64,000 bases of DNA from Cymbidium sinense (lineage: Eukaryota > Streptophyta > Magnoliopsida > Asparagales > Orchidaceae). The stretch is taken from positions 75,441,817 to 75,505,816 of the forward strand of contig CM038220.1 in the NCBI GenBank assembly GCA_021442155.1, read 5' to 3'. Made by a program: the position numbers and the translations under genes. Of the stretch, positions 1 to 11,755 are shown one piece after another (within the stretch, counting starts at the first letter, position 1; each line of letters starts with the position of its first letter). The notes beneath the pieces are model-generated. The model did no database searches. It saw nothing but the letters and a program-made list of their open reading frames with translations, and was not told where the DNA came from.

Positions 1-189
1 TGAATCAATCATTCATTCAATTATCTACCCAAATATAAATGAAACCTACAATCATCAAACCAAATCGAAGCCAACCCAAGTCAAATCCAACTTAGCCCTT
101 TTGACTTCAAAATTTCAAATGAGCCAAAATCCCTTAGACTCCAAATAGATTACCGTTAAATTTATATTTCAATCTAGGGCTCATATAAG

Positions 190-910
190 TTCAACTAAAC
201 TTGAATCAAACCAAAATCAAACCAATTGACCCATTTAGGTCAACTTGACCTAAAGTGACCTAAAGGACCCATTTGAGCCAACTTCTAATTCAACTCAAAT
301 TAGATTGAACCAAACTCACCGAAATCTTCCACCATGATTGCTGATCACCCTAGGATGATCAATTGCAATCAATTGGGTCAAACCAAGTTAACTTAGTCAT
401 TTGACCAAGTCAACCCTTAGCCTAAATGAACCAAAACTAGCCAAAACTCATCCTACATCGAATTGATTAAAATCAATATTTGAATCAACCCAAAATCAAT
501 ATTTAAATATGACTTGACCATCAATTAATCCAAACCAAGCCCAATTGGTCATTTGATCCAAGTTGACCCAAATTGGCCTAAAGGACCAAATCGGGTCAAA
601 TCATGGTCTAACCCAAATTGATTGCAACCAATGGCTCAATTTCATTCCAAACTGATTATAGAACTTGATCAAATCCATAATTAAATCCAATTTGATCAAT
701 CAAGCCCAATTGGTCAACCTAACCCAACCTAGCCCAAATTTTCCTAAAGGGTCAATTTTTCCTAAATTCAAATTAAATCCAAATTAATTCAAACCAAATA
801 CCACATTCATCTTCACTTAGCCAATTGAACATGAATCAACCCATGACCCAAGTTAATTTAGCCAATTTTTGTTAAATTGGTCAATTTGACCCAATATGAC
901 CCATTTTACC
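190..910. promoter_or_regulatory. W-box-rich (TTGACC/GGTCAA) block of TatA LTR
   Basis: Many TTGACC and GGTCAA hexamers occur on both strands within copy A. The equivalent blocks in copies B (36,040-36,900) and C (59,890-60,760) are even denser. TTGAC(C/T) is the core site bound by plant WRKY factors. The position in the first part of the LTR fits a U3 enhancer, but activity is inference. Confidence 0.4.
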
Positions 911-1744
911 CAAATTGGGCAAAATCCCTTGAAACTAAGCCAAGACCCATTGGGCACTGATCAAACTTGTCCCAAATCCATTTGGGATCAGCCCAAAATC
1001 AACCCAACCCAATTAAACCCCAGATGGATCCTCTCGCACATAGGATTCCACCCAGCCTCATTTAATTCTCCCCCATCACATGCACTTAACTCCTCCCCAA
1101 CATTTGCATTGAATTGAGCTAATCATATGGCAGCAAGAGAGGACTTTGGAGCAAAAATGCAAAGTTCTCAATCAATCCATCATCCATCCCAACCACCCCA
1201 AGCAAGAAGGCAATCAATTTGGAGCCAAAAAATTTAAAAAAGAATGAATTTTTGGCCATTATAGAAGGAGGGGGAGATGAGGCTTAAGATCTCTTGCTCC
1301 CATCACCATTCAGCCCCCAAAAGCTCCCAAAGCAAAAAAAGAACCCATTCCCCTCCTCTTTGAGCCATTTTGAGCTCAAAAACATAAATAATTGCTCTTC
1401 CGGTGAGGCGACGGTAAACAATGGAGAAGATGATGTTCCGTAGGGAGGCAAAGGTTAAAAATCATTCTAAAACTTATTCAATACCTAGGAGTTCGCTCAG
1501 ATCTTCATCGTCATCAGAAACCATCCCTGGCGAGGTAAATTTTGCCAAACTTTAGCTGGCTTTAGGATTTCATATATTTTGTGTTAATTTTCTTGCGATT
1601 TTAGGAATTTCTCCTAGATAATCTTGCTTTTCTACTTTAAATCATCTTAATTAGAAAATAGAATTTTTTTGATGCGAATCAATGGAAAAATGTGTCCATT
1701 TGGATAAGTTTTGGCTTAGAAAATACTATTTTTCCCTTTAAAAG

Positions 1745-2110
1745 CCTGGAAACACTATTCACCATCCAGTGGGCTATACCATCGATCCCATGGTTCATTT
1801 GGATGGGCGTCTCGATTATTACATGGATTGCATGATCGGCCTTGGTCGCGATGCGATCGGGCCGTCGATCTTGCGTTCACGCATGTCGGATGGCTTGGAT
1901 CGGGTGTGGGATGCGATGAGCCTCGGATCGTCGATGCGTCTGGACCGTCGTCGATGCGTTCAGCGATCGGACGGCTCAATCGCACGCCGCGCTTCGACCT
2001 CAGATGGATCGCGATCGATATGGACCATCCGATCTTCTATCGGACGATCTAGAGAGAGTATCGGGTCACTTTCATTGGTTGACCGGTTCCCTCCCAACCG
2101 CTGACGTCAG
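1745..2110. other. GC-rich patch inside TatA LTR, copy A
   Basis: This is an abrupt CpG-bearing stretch in an AT-rich LTR, ending just before a run of T and A at 2,118. Matching GC-rich patches lie at 37,900-38,200 (B), 61,900-62,030 (C) and 46,900-47,120 (D, inverted). Open frames cross it in both strands but are not shared between copies, so it does not look coding. It may be a promoter or leader segment. Confidence 0.4.
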
Positions 2111-2543
2111 CGCCATTTTCCTTTTTATAAAAAAAATTAATTTAAATCACCTGAAACTTCAAAAATTCATAGAAAATAAAATACTTAACCAAAAAATGAA
2201 AACAAGGGCTCGTTGGATTCGTCTTCGAGAGAATCCAAAAAACCTAAAAACCTAAAATCCCTAAATTTCACTAAGTATTTTGAGCTTAATTTAAATTTTA
2301 GTAAAAATAAAAGTTAATTAATTAAACCAAAAATATATGTGAGTTTAAGTTGAAACTTTCAGAGATTGAAACTAAAGTTAAAACACACCTATCGTAAAAG
2401 TTTCAAGTGAAAATGACTTCTGGATTGGGGGAAATTAAATTTTGAAGTTCAAATTGGAAATTTTAATAAGATAAATCAAATAAAAATTTAGAAATTTACA
2501 AAAATCTTCTAAATGGCTTAAATCACTTCAATTGACATCTAAG

Positions 2544-2781
2544 ACTCTTAAGAAAGTAATGTGATCTTCTGAATCCTAATGAACCCCAAACAAATACTTA
2601 AGAGTAGAGTTTAATTGATTAAAGAGTTAATTAAAACATAATCCATAAATAATTTAAATATCACTCTTAAGAAAGTAATGTGATCTTCTGAATCCTAATG
2701 AACCCCAAACAAATACTTAAGAATAGAGTTTAATTGATTAAAGAGTTAATTAAAACATAATCCATAAATAATTTAAATATC
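2544..2781. repeat. 119-bp near-perfect tandem duplication
   Basis: Two adjacent copies (2,544-2,662 and 2,663-2,781) begin ACTCTTAAGAAAGTAATG and differ by about one base (GAGTAGAG against GAATAGAG). The near identity means the duplication is young compared with the surrounding degraded LTR. Confidence 0.9.
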
Positions 2782-4063
2782 AAATCAAAATCAGAAATGA
2801 AATAGCACTTAAGCAATCATTAATCAAACCTCAAATCAGAAAAATATCATCCTTAAAGGAAATTAAATTAAATATGATTAAACCTATTTAAGTTAATTAA
2901 ATGATTAAATCTTAAATCAAACTTAAAATTAGACAAATCTAAGAAACTTTAACATGGGTGAAACTAGTATAACTAAACCTACACTAAGCATGTAATCTTA
3001 ATCATATGAAACCCCTTAATGAGTATAAATAAACTGAAACTAATTAATCATTAAATAAACTAAAACTAATTAATCATTAAATAAACTAAAAACTCAAATT
3101 GATTAATAAACCAATTCAACATACTCATTTAATACTAATCGAATTAAACCAAATAAAGTTAAAGTAAATTTAATTAACATATGATTAAATCACATCCATT
3201 TGGAATAAGATAATTAATTAATCATTAAATATTTCAACCTAATAACTAAATCGAACATGTTAATGAAATCAAATAAACATAATAAACGAATCAAATCAAA
3301 TAAAACTCTAACATAAATAATCAAACTTAATTGAAATGAAATAAACAATTAATTCACTTAATAACAATGATGATAATAATAATGTCATTTAATCAAATCA
3401 AACTTAAGTAAAACACTTAACTAATCAAATCAAACATGTGGAAAATTAAGTCATTAATCTCTAATTAAACAAACCTTCAATTGATCTAATGATTTAAAAA
3501 TTTAATTACCCTTAATCAAACTTAATTAATCAAACATCTAATTAATGCAAAGTTAATGAATTAATCCATCATCTTAATGGATCAAATTAATTTAAATAAG
3601 TTACATTAAAGCTAACTTTAAAATTAAGCTTAAGTCAAACCCCTAATTAAATTTAATAATCAATCACACCCCTCAAGTAAGCTAATTAATCAAATTAATC
3701 ATATTAAACTTAAACTTAATCAAACTTAAATGCAATTAAATACCAATTAATTAAGAAAGACTCTCATCAATTTAATATGCAATCAAATCAAATCTCATTC
3801 AACCTACTTAAATAAGATAAACTAATTAACTATCCAATGTATGAAATCAAAAATGCAAACCAAACTTTGATAAATATGACAAATGGATGAGATTAAAAGA
3901 TAAAATCCTAATTACAAGGAATCAAACTCAATTAAAATCAAAATAAAATCTCAATTAATCTAATTTAATCTAACTATAAATGAATGAACCATAATCAAGT
4001 CAAATAAACATAAAGTCAAGCCACATAATCATAATCAACGAAAAGAATTAAATATTAATTTAA

Positions 4064-4318
4064 AAGGATATTGAATTATCAAGATTTAATTAAACCAAAA
4101 TATATAATCTGAAATTAATCAATCAAAAACACATAAATTTAAACATGCTTAAACTTCATTAGATATCAAGGATATTAAATTATCAAGATTTAATTAAACT
4201 AAAACATCTAATCTGAAATTAATCAATCAAAAATACATGAATTTAAATAAACTTAAACTTCATTCGATATCAAGGATATTGAATTATCAAGATGTAATTA
4301 AACCAAAATATCAAAATC
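4064..4318. repeat. 104-bp tandem repeat, about 2.4 units
   Basis: Units start AAGGATATT at 4,064, 4,168 and 4,272. They contain a shared GAAATTAATCAATCAAAAA segment and differ at scattered bases. The repeat lies in the AT-rich middle of copy A. Confidence 0.85.
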
Positions 4319-4841
4319 AAAATTCAATCAATCAAATACTTAAACCAACTCAAATTCTAAGCTCTAAATCAAATTAAATAAATTACACAAATTCAAATGG
4401 GCTAATTAAGATACTTAAGGACCTTAGTTAGATTCTTTAGGAATTAGGATGTAGAATAGAGTGAGTTTTGTCTACAAATAAAATTCATTATACTCTTCAT
4501 TCTTGAAAACCTAAACATCATTTTAACCAAATAAAAGTAAAATAAAAATTAAAAATAAATCATTAAATCATTTAAATTGAAATCAACTAAAGATAAAATT
4601 TGATCAAATTCAAACTCCAAATTGAAACTTAAGCTAAAGAAGCCCAGTATAGTCTTGCCACATAAGCCTTAAGCACACACATTAGAATACTAAGTCACCA
4701 CTTCTAGTGCTAAGTCAGGGCATTATATGCATGATGTTGTGTTTTATTTTATGATGTAATGTTTTAGATTGGATGTTAGGGTGTATGTTTCATAGACTGG
4801 ATGGTAGGCCATGATCAACGTAATCATATTTTCTACTGGGG

Positions 4842-4916
4842 GTTATGCTTAATGGGCTACTGTAATAAAAATATAAATACTTTTGCTGTGCAGGTTGCTT
4901 AGCCCATAAGCATAAC
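4842..4916 (+). other. Conserved long hairpin of TatA LTR (copy A)
   Basis: The left arm GTTATGCTTAATGGGCTA (4,842-4,859) pairs with TAGCCCATAAGCATAAC (4,900-4,916) around an AT-rich loop. The same structure with changed arm sequences occurs at 40,634-40,715 (B), 63,454-63,535 (C) and 43,934-44,007 (D, inverted). Confidence 0.7.
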
Positions 4917-5255
4917 TCATGTTAGGATATGTGAGCTTGGTTACCCATGTGTGGGGTGCTAAGTTCAGATTATTCATATAACTGCTTGGGTTGTATGGTG
5001 TGTTTTAGCTAACATTTATTTAGTGTAGGTGTAACTAGATTTATCTTTCCTATTTTTGATGTAATTTTGCATTAGGAATTAGGATTAGTGTTATGGGGGA
5101 TTAGATGAGCAGTGGCCAGAAGGCTTAGTCCTTGGGGTGCCTTGTGATGCCTTTGGAGCAAATCAAATCAAAATAAAGAGAATTTAGAAATGAAGAAATG
5201 AAGAAAAGAATACCCTCATAGCATGTATTATTTTTTTGTAATCCAGGTTGTATAA

Positions 5256-5274
5256 GGGTAGAGCTCGGCTACCC
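5256..5274 (+). other. GGGTAG/CTACCC hairpin after TATAA (copy A)
   Basis: GGGTAG and CTACCC form a 6-bp stem with a 7-base loop, directly after TGTATAA. It is perfect in A and B (41,109-41,127), weakened in C (63,932-63,950) and D (43,567-43,585, inverted). The adjoining TGTATAA could be a TATA box, but this is unproven. Confidence 0.5.
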
Positions 5275-6437
5275 ATCTTTTTTTCTCTTTTCGGGACATA
5301 TGGAGGAACCCGACCACACTGGCCTTTTATTCTTTTATGATAGTCTATAAAATTATTTGATTTTGTGCTTAGATTATGCATTAGAACAATATGCTTTTCA
5401 TTATTTCTTTATGATTGATGCTAGAATGTGTGGTCTAGATGTGGTAGGCTCTTAGGATAAATTTAAATTTTCTATCCCACTAACAACTCATAACTAAAAT
5501 TTTAAGATAACTCATAACCTCACATAAAAGCCTAGAAATTAAATCAAGATAATAAATGTTTTAGCAACCCCTTAGCTGGATGAATGAATTTATAATATCA
5601 TGCATGTCATATTATTCTACTCTTGTTAAGAGGGGGCTTCCATCTTTGCCAAAGAATGAAGGCTTAACCTATGAGAGGATCTGATGGAAGAACACCCCTT
5701 TCTCTCTTGATTTGGCCCATAATCAAATTCTCATGTATTTAGGCATACAAAATCCCATAGCATGTGTCAAAACAAAGAGTCCAAAATAATTTTGATAAAA
5801 TTTGCATTAGATTAAGTCATGGATTCATACCACTCATGCTCTAGTCTCTTAGGGAGTGAGTTCAAGGACTTAGTCTCCTTTCTAAATGAACAATAGCCTA
5901 GCCATCTTGCAAAGCATAAGACTTGCCTACATTGATTTAAAGTGTAAAAGGAGTTAGCTGGCTGCCACTCCAAGCGGTAATAAGTCCAACAGTCGGGTGA
6001 TTATTCTCTCTTATGGAGGTAAACCATATACCCATTTTTGCTTTAGGTTTAGGTCATGCTTTGGCCCTTGCCAAAGCTCCCTAGCTTAGGATCTGAGGTA
6101 GCTATTTTGTTTGGGCTACAAGCATAAATCCTCATCTCTCAGGCTTTTTCACAATCATATGTTGTGGGATTATAAGTCTTAGTATTCTAATAAAATCTCA
6201 ACTCAAATAATTAACTCTCATCAATTTCAAAAATATAAAGCCCAATTATAGGGTAGGTTGGATTGCTCACTAGGCTTTCTAGTATCATGAGTGTTTCCTA
6301 CTTTCTCCCTTTGGATTCTGAAAATAAGTCTTCTCCTTGATCTATCCCATTTGATTTTCTAAAATAACCAATCCTTGATAGTCTTAACCTTGAAATATTT
6401 GGAGACCCTAATTGTCTACTTTAATCGAGAGTATTCT

Positions 6438-6490
6438 TAAGGAATTCTCATTCCTTAGGATGTAATTAACTATGGGGGCTTGCCTCCATA
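6438..6490 (+). other. Two-hairpin module near LTR 3' end (copy A)
   Basis: Hairpin 1 pairs TAAGGAAT (6,438-6,445) with ATTCCTTA (6,450-6,457). A spacer containing GATGTAATTAAC follows. Hairpin 2 pairs TATGGGGGC with GCCTCCATA around a TT loop (6,471-6,490). The module recurs in B, D2, E and in the TatB LTR. Confidence 0.65.
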
Positions 6491-7352
6491 AGGGAACTTA
6501 ATGAACTCGACTTAAAAAAGCTTAAAATAAACCCTAGTTTTTTTTCATATAAAGTAGGGAAAGATCTATGGTATATTTGAAGACCCATCATGCCTTAAGA
6601 GTCATTAATAGGTGATTAGGTCCATTATAGGTGATAATTTCTATCTTTTGAGATAGTACATCATTCCTCAATGTCGTACCTGATCACTTCAATAAGTACC
6701 CCCTAAGATCTGCGTGGTGTCCCACATCTTCAAAAATAAACACCATAGATATGTTCAAAGACATACTTCATGTAGCTATATTCATACAAGTTTACATGTA
6801 CGAAGTTCACCCAAAAGAAAGCTTCAAGCCTCTATAATTTTATCATTCAAAGACTCTTCACATTTTCTACAACTTGCAATTCAATCTTTATTTCATTTTT
6901 AATCAATTATATTAAAGGAAATGAATTTCACAAAAATAGCCTCATGATACTCTTCAAATTTTCATGAGATGTTTATATACAACGATCACTGAATCGCTAT
7001 CCTGACTATCAACTTTTTGCTTAAGAGGAAGCATCTATTGATTGTATTAGTAGATTTGGATTAAAGATCTTTTATTCCAAATTTTTATTATACGTATAAG
7101 AGTTGTTAAACTTAATTTAGATTAATCCTTAACTTTATATCAAATTCCCTATTTATTTAAAAATTAGACTTCAAATTTATTGCAAGTCTGCTATGTGCTT
7201 AGTATTAACTTCTTTAAGTTTCACGTGCATTTGATTTGATAGCTAACATGAAACTAGGTTGTTGTGGTATATTTTACATATGTCGCACCCGCCATTATAC
7301 TTAATTGTTAGTTTAATTATAAGTAGGTCCCACAAAGATGGCTTTCCATTCC

Positions 7353-7360
7353 TATAAATA
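7353..7360 (+). promoter_or_regulatory. TATAAATA box, antisense to TatB
   Basis: TATAAATAAGG is followed about 30 bases later by a pyrimidine-rich start-like region and 100 bases later by a splice-donor-like AAAGTAAGT (near 7,458). The second LTR has the same arrangement at 16,103. It points in the plus direction, opposite to the element. Confidence 0.45.
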
Positions 7361-7907
7361 AGGCTAAGAGGGGGTCTTACCTTTCATATCATTTGCTTGA
7401 AAAACACTTCATAGTCTTTAAAGATTTTGAAGAAAGGAAGGGAATTTGCTTGCATTTAAAGTAAGTATTTTACTTTATTATTATATTTCCCCTTTGTTTT
7501 GTTTAGTTTCCCTTTAAGTATTCTTTACTTTGATTTAATGTTTATCTTCATGTTTATCGTGCATTTTCTTATTTAATTTGAGTTTAGATGATCTCCATTT
7601 GAATTTGTTTAAGTCAAATTTCAGTAAAAATTTTGGCAGCATTTCGGCTAAGGGAGCGACATCTAATAATTTTTTGGCTTGCTCGTGCATAATGAGAGCA
7701 TAGCAAGTGGTGTCTTCACACACTCTTTACTATGGGACATTAAAATGATCTTGGAACCATTAAAGAGATGCCAAGATATATATATTTTTACATTCACACA
7801 CATTTTATACATTCACATCGGTGCGAGGCAACCGTGCAATCGACGCGATAATATATCTCTTTTCTCTATATTTTTTATCTCACACACTTTCCTTTCTAAT
7901 TTTTTAA

Positions 7908-8290
7908 GTCATAGAGAGAGAGAAAGGGAGATAGAGAGAGATAAAGAGATAGAGAGATAAAGAATGGAGGGCTAAGTTTTCTTCAACCCATAGATCGTTT
8001 GAAGGGAGGAAGATAGAAAGAGATACATAGAGGGAGAATGAAAAGGAGAAGATTGCTTTTTTGGATTGGAAGGAAGAAGTGGAAGAAGAAGGAAAAGAAA
8101 GGAGAAGGAAGAGGAAGAAGGAAAAAAAGAAAAGAAAGAAAAGGGAATTACCTTTTGGTTTGGAGAGAGAGGAAGGAGGAGAAGAGGAAAAGGATGAGTT
8201 TGGATGAAGGAGATCTTTAGTTGGAAATAAAAGGATCAGTTTGAAAAAGGAATAATCTTTGAAGGAAAGGAAGATTATCTGGAGGAAATG
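7908..8290 (+). repeat. Purine-rich (GA) tract in TatB LTR
   Basis: This is nearly 400 bases of mostly A and G on the plus strand, built from GAGAGA and GGAAGAAG motifs. The homologous tract in the other LTR is 16,690-17,060. Long open frames on both strands here are by-products of the composition. Confidence 0.8.
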
Positions 8291-8541
8291 TTTGAGTGTG
8301 AGGAACAAATGAAACATGAGCAACTTTTAGGAGAGACAGTGGCTTCGGTGCGATTGAAGGTCTTGCACATGAAGAGGGAGACGGAGTCACATGATCCGTG
8401 CATAAAGTAGGAATTCGAGAGTTGTGCAAGTGGATTTGGTCAAACCAGGTTTATTAGAGTGGATTTTAGGATTTAGGATAGGATTAAGGTTTTTAATTTG
8501 ATTTTTAAATTGAGTAATCGATTTTATTATAAATTTTATAC

Positions 8542-8543
<2 letters not shown>

Positions 8544-8623
<80 letters not shown>
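8544..8623. repeat. (TA)n microsatellite, 80 bp
   Basis: An uninterrupted TA run occupies the same LTR position as the 191-bp run at 17,299-17,489. Confidence 0.95.
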
Positions 8624-8627
<4 letters not shown>

Positions 8628-8689
8628 TATTCGATGTTTCAAGCATGCTTCTCGTTTCCTGTCGAGGCATTTTGGTTCAAGTCGGCGTG

Positions 8690-9420
8690 AAATTGAGTCA
8701 ATTTCAGCTCAAAATATGCATCACCGCTTTTGACCACTCAATTTTCACTCAGACTTGTCCGAATTGAGTGCACGAACAATCTTACTTGACATATTTTGAT
8801 GTTTTAAAGCAATGTCATAATCAATTTTATGAACGGAGATCATTTGGCTTACGTTGGTGTCTCTTGATTATGATATGCGTCTAGGTGCATTGATGACTCG
8901 ATCGCTTGATCGATTGATAATCAAGTTATGCAATATTTATATTATGACCAGTTTTGATATTCTAAATGCGATGGTGAAGTTTGTTCATCGATCAGAGATC
9001 ATTTGGGTTGATTTTGTTGATGCCCCGTGTATTTCAGTCTCGATTTATGCGATGTCACTTTCAATCATTTGACATTTGCACAAACTTGTACGAATTGAGC
9101 ATGGATAATCTCATTTGATAGTTTTCAACATTTTGATGCTGATGGCATAATCAATTTCATGAATAAAGGTCATTTGGATAGCGTCACAGCTTCCTTTCCC
9201 TAATATACGTGTCGGCATATTGATAGCTCGATCGCTTGATCGGTTGATCATTAGATTGTGCGATATTTATATTTTGATCAATTTTGACGTTATGAACGTG
9301 AAGGCAAAGTCCATTCATCGATTGGAGGTTGTTTTGATCATTTTCAATAACGTCCAACACATTTTGAGCCTCGATTTGTGCATTGTCACTTCTGAAGTCC
9401 GTTGAATTCGACTTATAGGC
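8690..9420. repeat. 330-bp tandem duplication inside TatB LTR
   Basis: Two diverged units share the order GAATTGAG, a CATAATCAATTT(C/T)ATGAA block, GATCGCTTGATCG and a GCGATATTTATATT-like segment. GAATTGAG occurs at about 8,761 and 9,091. The other LTR has both units (GAATTGAG-like at about 17,629 and 17,957), so the duplication predates the insertion. Confidence 0.7.
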
Positions 9421-9460
9421 TTGACTCGACTTATGGCACATATATGAAGGTTAATAAATG

Positions 9461-9475
9461 CCCCCAAATAAATGT
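9461..9475 (-). other. Polypurine tract of TatB
   Basis: On the minus strand ATTTATTTGGGGG immediately precedes the LTR start, read as CATTTATTAACC (TGCTTGTTGACC in the other LTR). A G-run against the 3' LTR is the standard plus-strand primer of Tat elements. Confidence 0.6.
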
Positions 9476-11300
9476 TATTCGTGCATGGAGTGAACCACAT
9501 TTGTTGAAAACTAGTTGACTCTTTTGGCTGGCCATAAAACTTGGATCATTTCGGCTTTGATTACAATAGCTTGTGGAGCTTTGATATGATTTGTCATTAA
9601 TATGATGCTTCATTTAGGACATGCTAAATGATGGGCTTGGCCAATTTGTTAGAATTGATTTGCAGATAGATAAGAGTTCTTGCACCATCTACTCTCTGCT
9701 TCAATGGCTTTACTGAAGATCTATTTCTTTTATGTCCTTGTAGATTTGAGTTTCCTTCAATCCTAGCTTCATGCTTGATTGGGTATGTTGGAGGAATCAA
9801 TTTATTTATTTTGATGAAGGACTCCGCTAGGGAATTGATTTATCTATACTTGGTCAAATTTAAAATTCCTTCTATCCTAACTTTAAGCTTGACGGACTTG
9901 ATGAAGGACTAACCTGATTTGTCCATATTGACTAGTCAGAAAGTGTATGTACGCCATGAATCCTGTGCTTGCCACTTTGATGGATTCATTGAAGGGTACG
10001 TATAAATGACCGAGCCTTCCGGCTTATCCTAGGTATATGTTGAGTTATCAATCTAGCAATGTGTGCTTTAACAGACTAAATAACCACAAAATTCCTTTAG
10101 TTCAGCCATCAGCTTTGTATGAACTATGGAATTGTTCCCTCAGCCCTGTGCTTTCTACTTTAACAGACTTGATGAGGAGATTGACTTTAATTTATGCTTT
10201 GAGCTTGATCAGGTCATTTGCGAGTAAATTTAAATATCACTCTGCGGGCAATATATAGATTGATTTGAGGTAGCCCAGAATTGAGAGTTTCCTCAGATTG
10301 TCTTGATCTATTGATCAAGTAGAAAGATCTCTTGGATCTTGGTTGCTTGTAATCACTAAGCTGGATATGATTTGAGATTGAATAGCTATCATCATCGGAC
10401 TAACGAGCAAGGGCTCTTTCACTGTGGCTTTTTCTTATGTCTTATTGAGTAAGGAGAGCGTTAGCAACTCGACCACATTTAGGCTTATTGAGTTCGACCT
10501 TTAAGACCTACTCTAGTCTTCAACTTAAGCTATTAGGGGTTGGTGATTTGTCATCAGACTGATGAATGGGGGCTTTTTCACTGCAGCCTTTTCTTACGGC
10601 TTGTTTAGTGAGGAGAGCATCAGAAACTCGGCCATTTGTAATCTTGTTAAGTTTGACCTTTAGAATTCATTAGTGTTCTAGACTTCAGGATGTAGAGGTT
10701 CGTGTTTTTCCAACTCAGTTGATTAAAACTTCCAAAATTGGGAGTTTTTTTGACTTGATCTTTAGAATTTGGCAAATCTGGGAGATAAATTTTTGACATT
10801 TACTATTATCTTTTCATGCATAGAAATAGATTCTTTCTATTCTTGCAAAAACTTGTAACTTAACAATAATAATTATGGGTATATTCAGGGATTTTGGTGT
10901 TAAGCTCGATGTCAACCTGAATCAGAATATATTCGAGGATCTCGTCTTATAGCATGATGTCAACTCACATAAGCTTAACATAAACTAAAAGAATGCTCCC
11001 TATTTTGCAGGAGGAATTTTAAAGCACATTTAGAAGAACTTTCAACATGAAAAATACGTAAATACATCAATATTTGGATTGATATGCTCTTAAGAGGGTT
11101 TTAACAAGTAGCATTGATTTCATCTATATATACAAATCTAAAATACCCCTTGTATAATAGGAGAATTTTCACAAAAAAGTTCTTTTATCTTGAGTAAGTA
11201 TATTTATTCAGGGATCTCAGTATGAAGCACGATGTCGACCTAAATAGATATACTAAAAAAATGCCCTATCTTGCAGGGGAATTTATATTTTACCTCGAGA
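9476..11300 (-). repeat. TatB 3' non-coding region with degenerate repeats
   Basis: No coding signal was found. Imperfect tandem repeats are visible: about 160-bp units at 10,390-10,690 sharing GGGCTCTTTCACTG-like and GAGGAGAGC motifs, and units at 10,860-11,290 sharing TTCAGGGAT and TTGCAGG. Repeat-rich DNA between pol and the 3' LTR is known for Tat and Ogre elements. Confidence 0.55.
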
Positions 11301-11309
11301 ATGTAGTCA

Positions 11310-11755
11310 TCATGTATAATACTTTTTCAAGTATCGACTATTAATTGGTGGTATTGGTCTTTCACCCTTTAGGTCAATGAGTTGGTATGCCCCTCCTTGA
11401 TACACTTTCTCAATGACAAAAGGGTCTTCCCAATTAGACTCAAATTTGCCACCGAATTTTTTATTATGAAAAATTGGTCTTCTCAACACCAAGACCAATT
11501 CCCCTTTCTGGAATGTTCGAGGTAGCACTATATGATCAAAAGCCCTAAAAATATTTGCTTGACAAACTTCTAAATTTTGCTATGCTTGGAGCTTGACCTC
11601 ATCAAGTGCATCGAGCTCTTCCATCCATAGACAAACATTCTCATCTTAGGTAATATCTTATTGAATGGCTACTCGGAGCAAATATAGTTCAACTTCGAGT
11701 TGCAAGACTGCTTTAGCTTCAAATACTAACGCATAAGGAGTAGATTTTGAGGGAG
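11310..11755 (-). pseudogene. Tat-type integrase C-terminal fragment (TatB pol)
   Basis: The minus strand encodes the last part of a Ty3/gypsy polyprotein. From about 11,755 downward it reads TPYALVFEAKAVL, then a region with LDALDE and QNLEVCQA, and finally a 72-codon open stretch (11,310-11,528). That stretch contains LPRTFQKGELVLV, GGKFESNWEDPF, GGAYQL and a KKYY end before a stop. This order matches the C-terminal DNA-binding end of Tat integrase. In-frame stops interrupt the upstream part, and RT, RNase H and the integrase core are gone. It is a relic and cannot make a functional enzyme. The family call is strong from the motif order; function is lost. Confidence 0.85.

Larger units (their letters stand above)
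1..6726 (+). repeat. TatA long LTR, copy A (left end outside window)
   Basis: This stretch has no gene. It is collinear with 35,830-42,560 (copy B) and 59,660-64,000 (copy C), and with the reverse complement of 42,680-48,565 (copy D). Landmarks come in the same order: a GGTCA/TGACC-rich block at 190-910, a CT-rich leader ending in a donor-like GAGGTAAAT near 1,535, a GC-rich patch at 1,745-2,110, AT-rich filler to 4,620, then the hairpins listed separately. It ends near CCCACA at 6,721-6,726, where TatB sequence resumes, and no primer-binding site follows. It is therefore a 3' LTR, a solo LTR or a truncated copy inserted into the TatB LTR. Local sequence is closer to copy D than to B or C, for example around 5,110. 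LTR identity is inferred from the PBS beside B and the polypurine tract beside D. Confidence 0.7.
6727..9460 (-). repeat. TatB 3' LTR, truncated by TatA copy A
   Basis: This segment is a diverged direct copy of about 15,490-18,317. It includes the same TATA box, purine-rich tract, (TA)n tract and a 330-bp internal duplication. Its right edge is set by homology ending near 9,460, followed by a polypurine tract read on the minus strand. Minus-strand orientation is supported by that tract and by the primer-binding site at 13,351-13,370. The part corresponding to 13,376-15,490 is missing here, because copy A joins at 6,727. The many differences between the two LTRs show an old insertion. Confidence 0.7.

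Noticed and set aside
1755..2255. Overlapping open frames on both strands of the GC-rich patch
   Set aside because: Frames in three registers, rich in Arg, Ser and Asp, follow from CGAT/GATC-rich composition. Matching patches in copies B, C and D do not keep any of these frames.
7904..8429. 139- and 70-codon minus-strand frames and a 60-codon Lys/Arg-rich plus-strand frame
   Set aside because: They are by-products of the purine-rich tract, giving Ser/Leu/Phe on one strand and Lys/Arg/Glu on the other. They have no domain and are not kept in the other LTR beyond composition.
8498..8767. Frame with a long Tyr-Ile run (also at 17,288-17,545)
   Set aside because: It is a translation of the (TA)n microsatellite.
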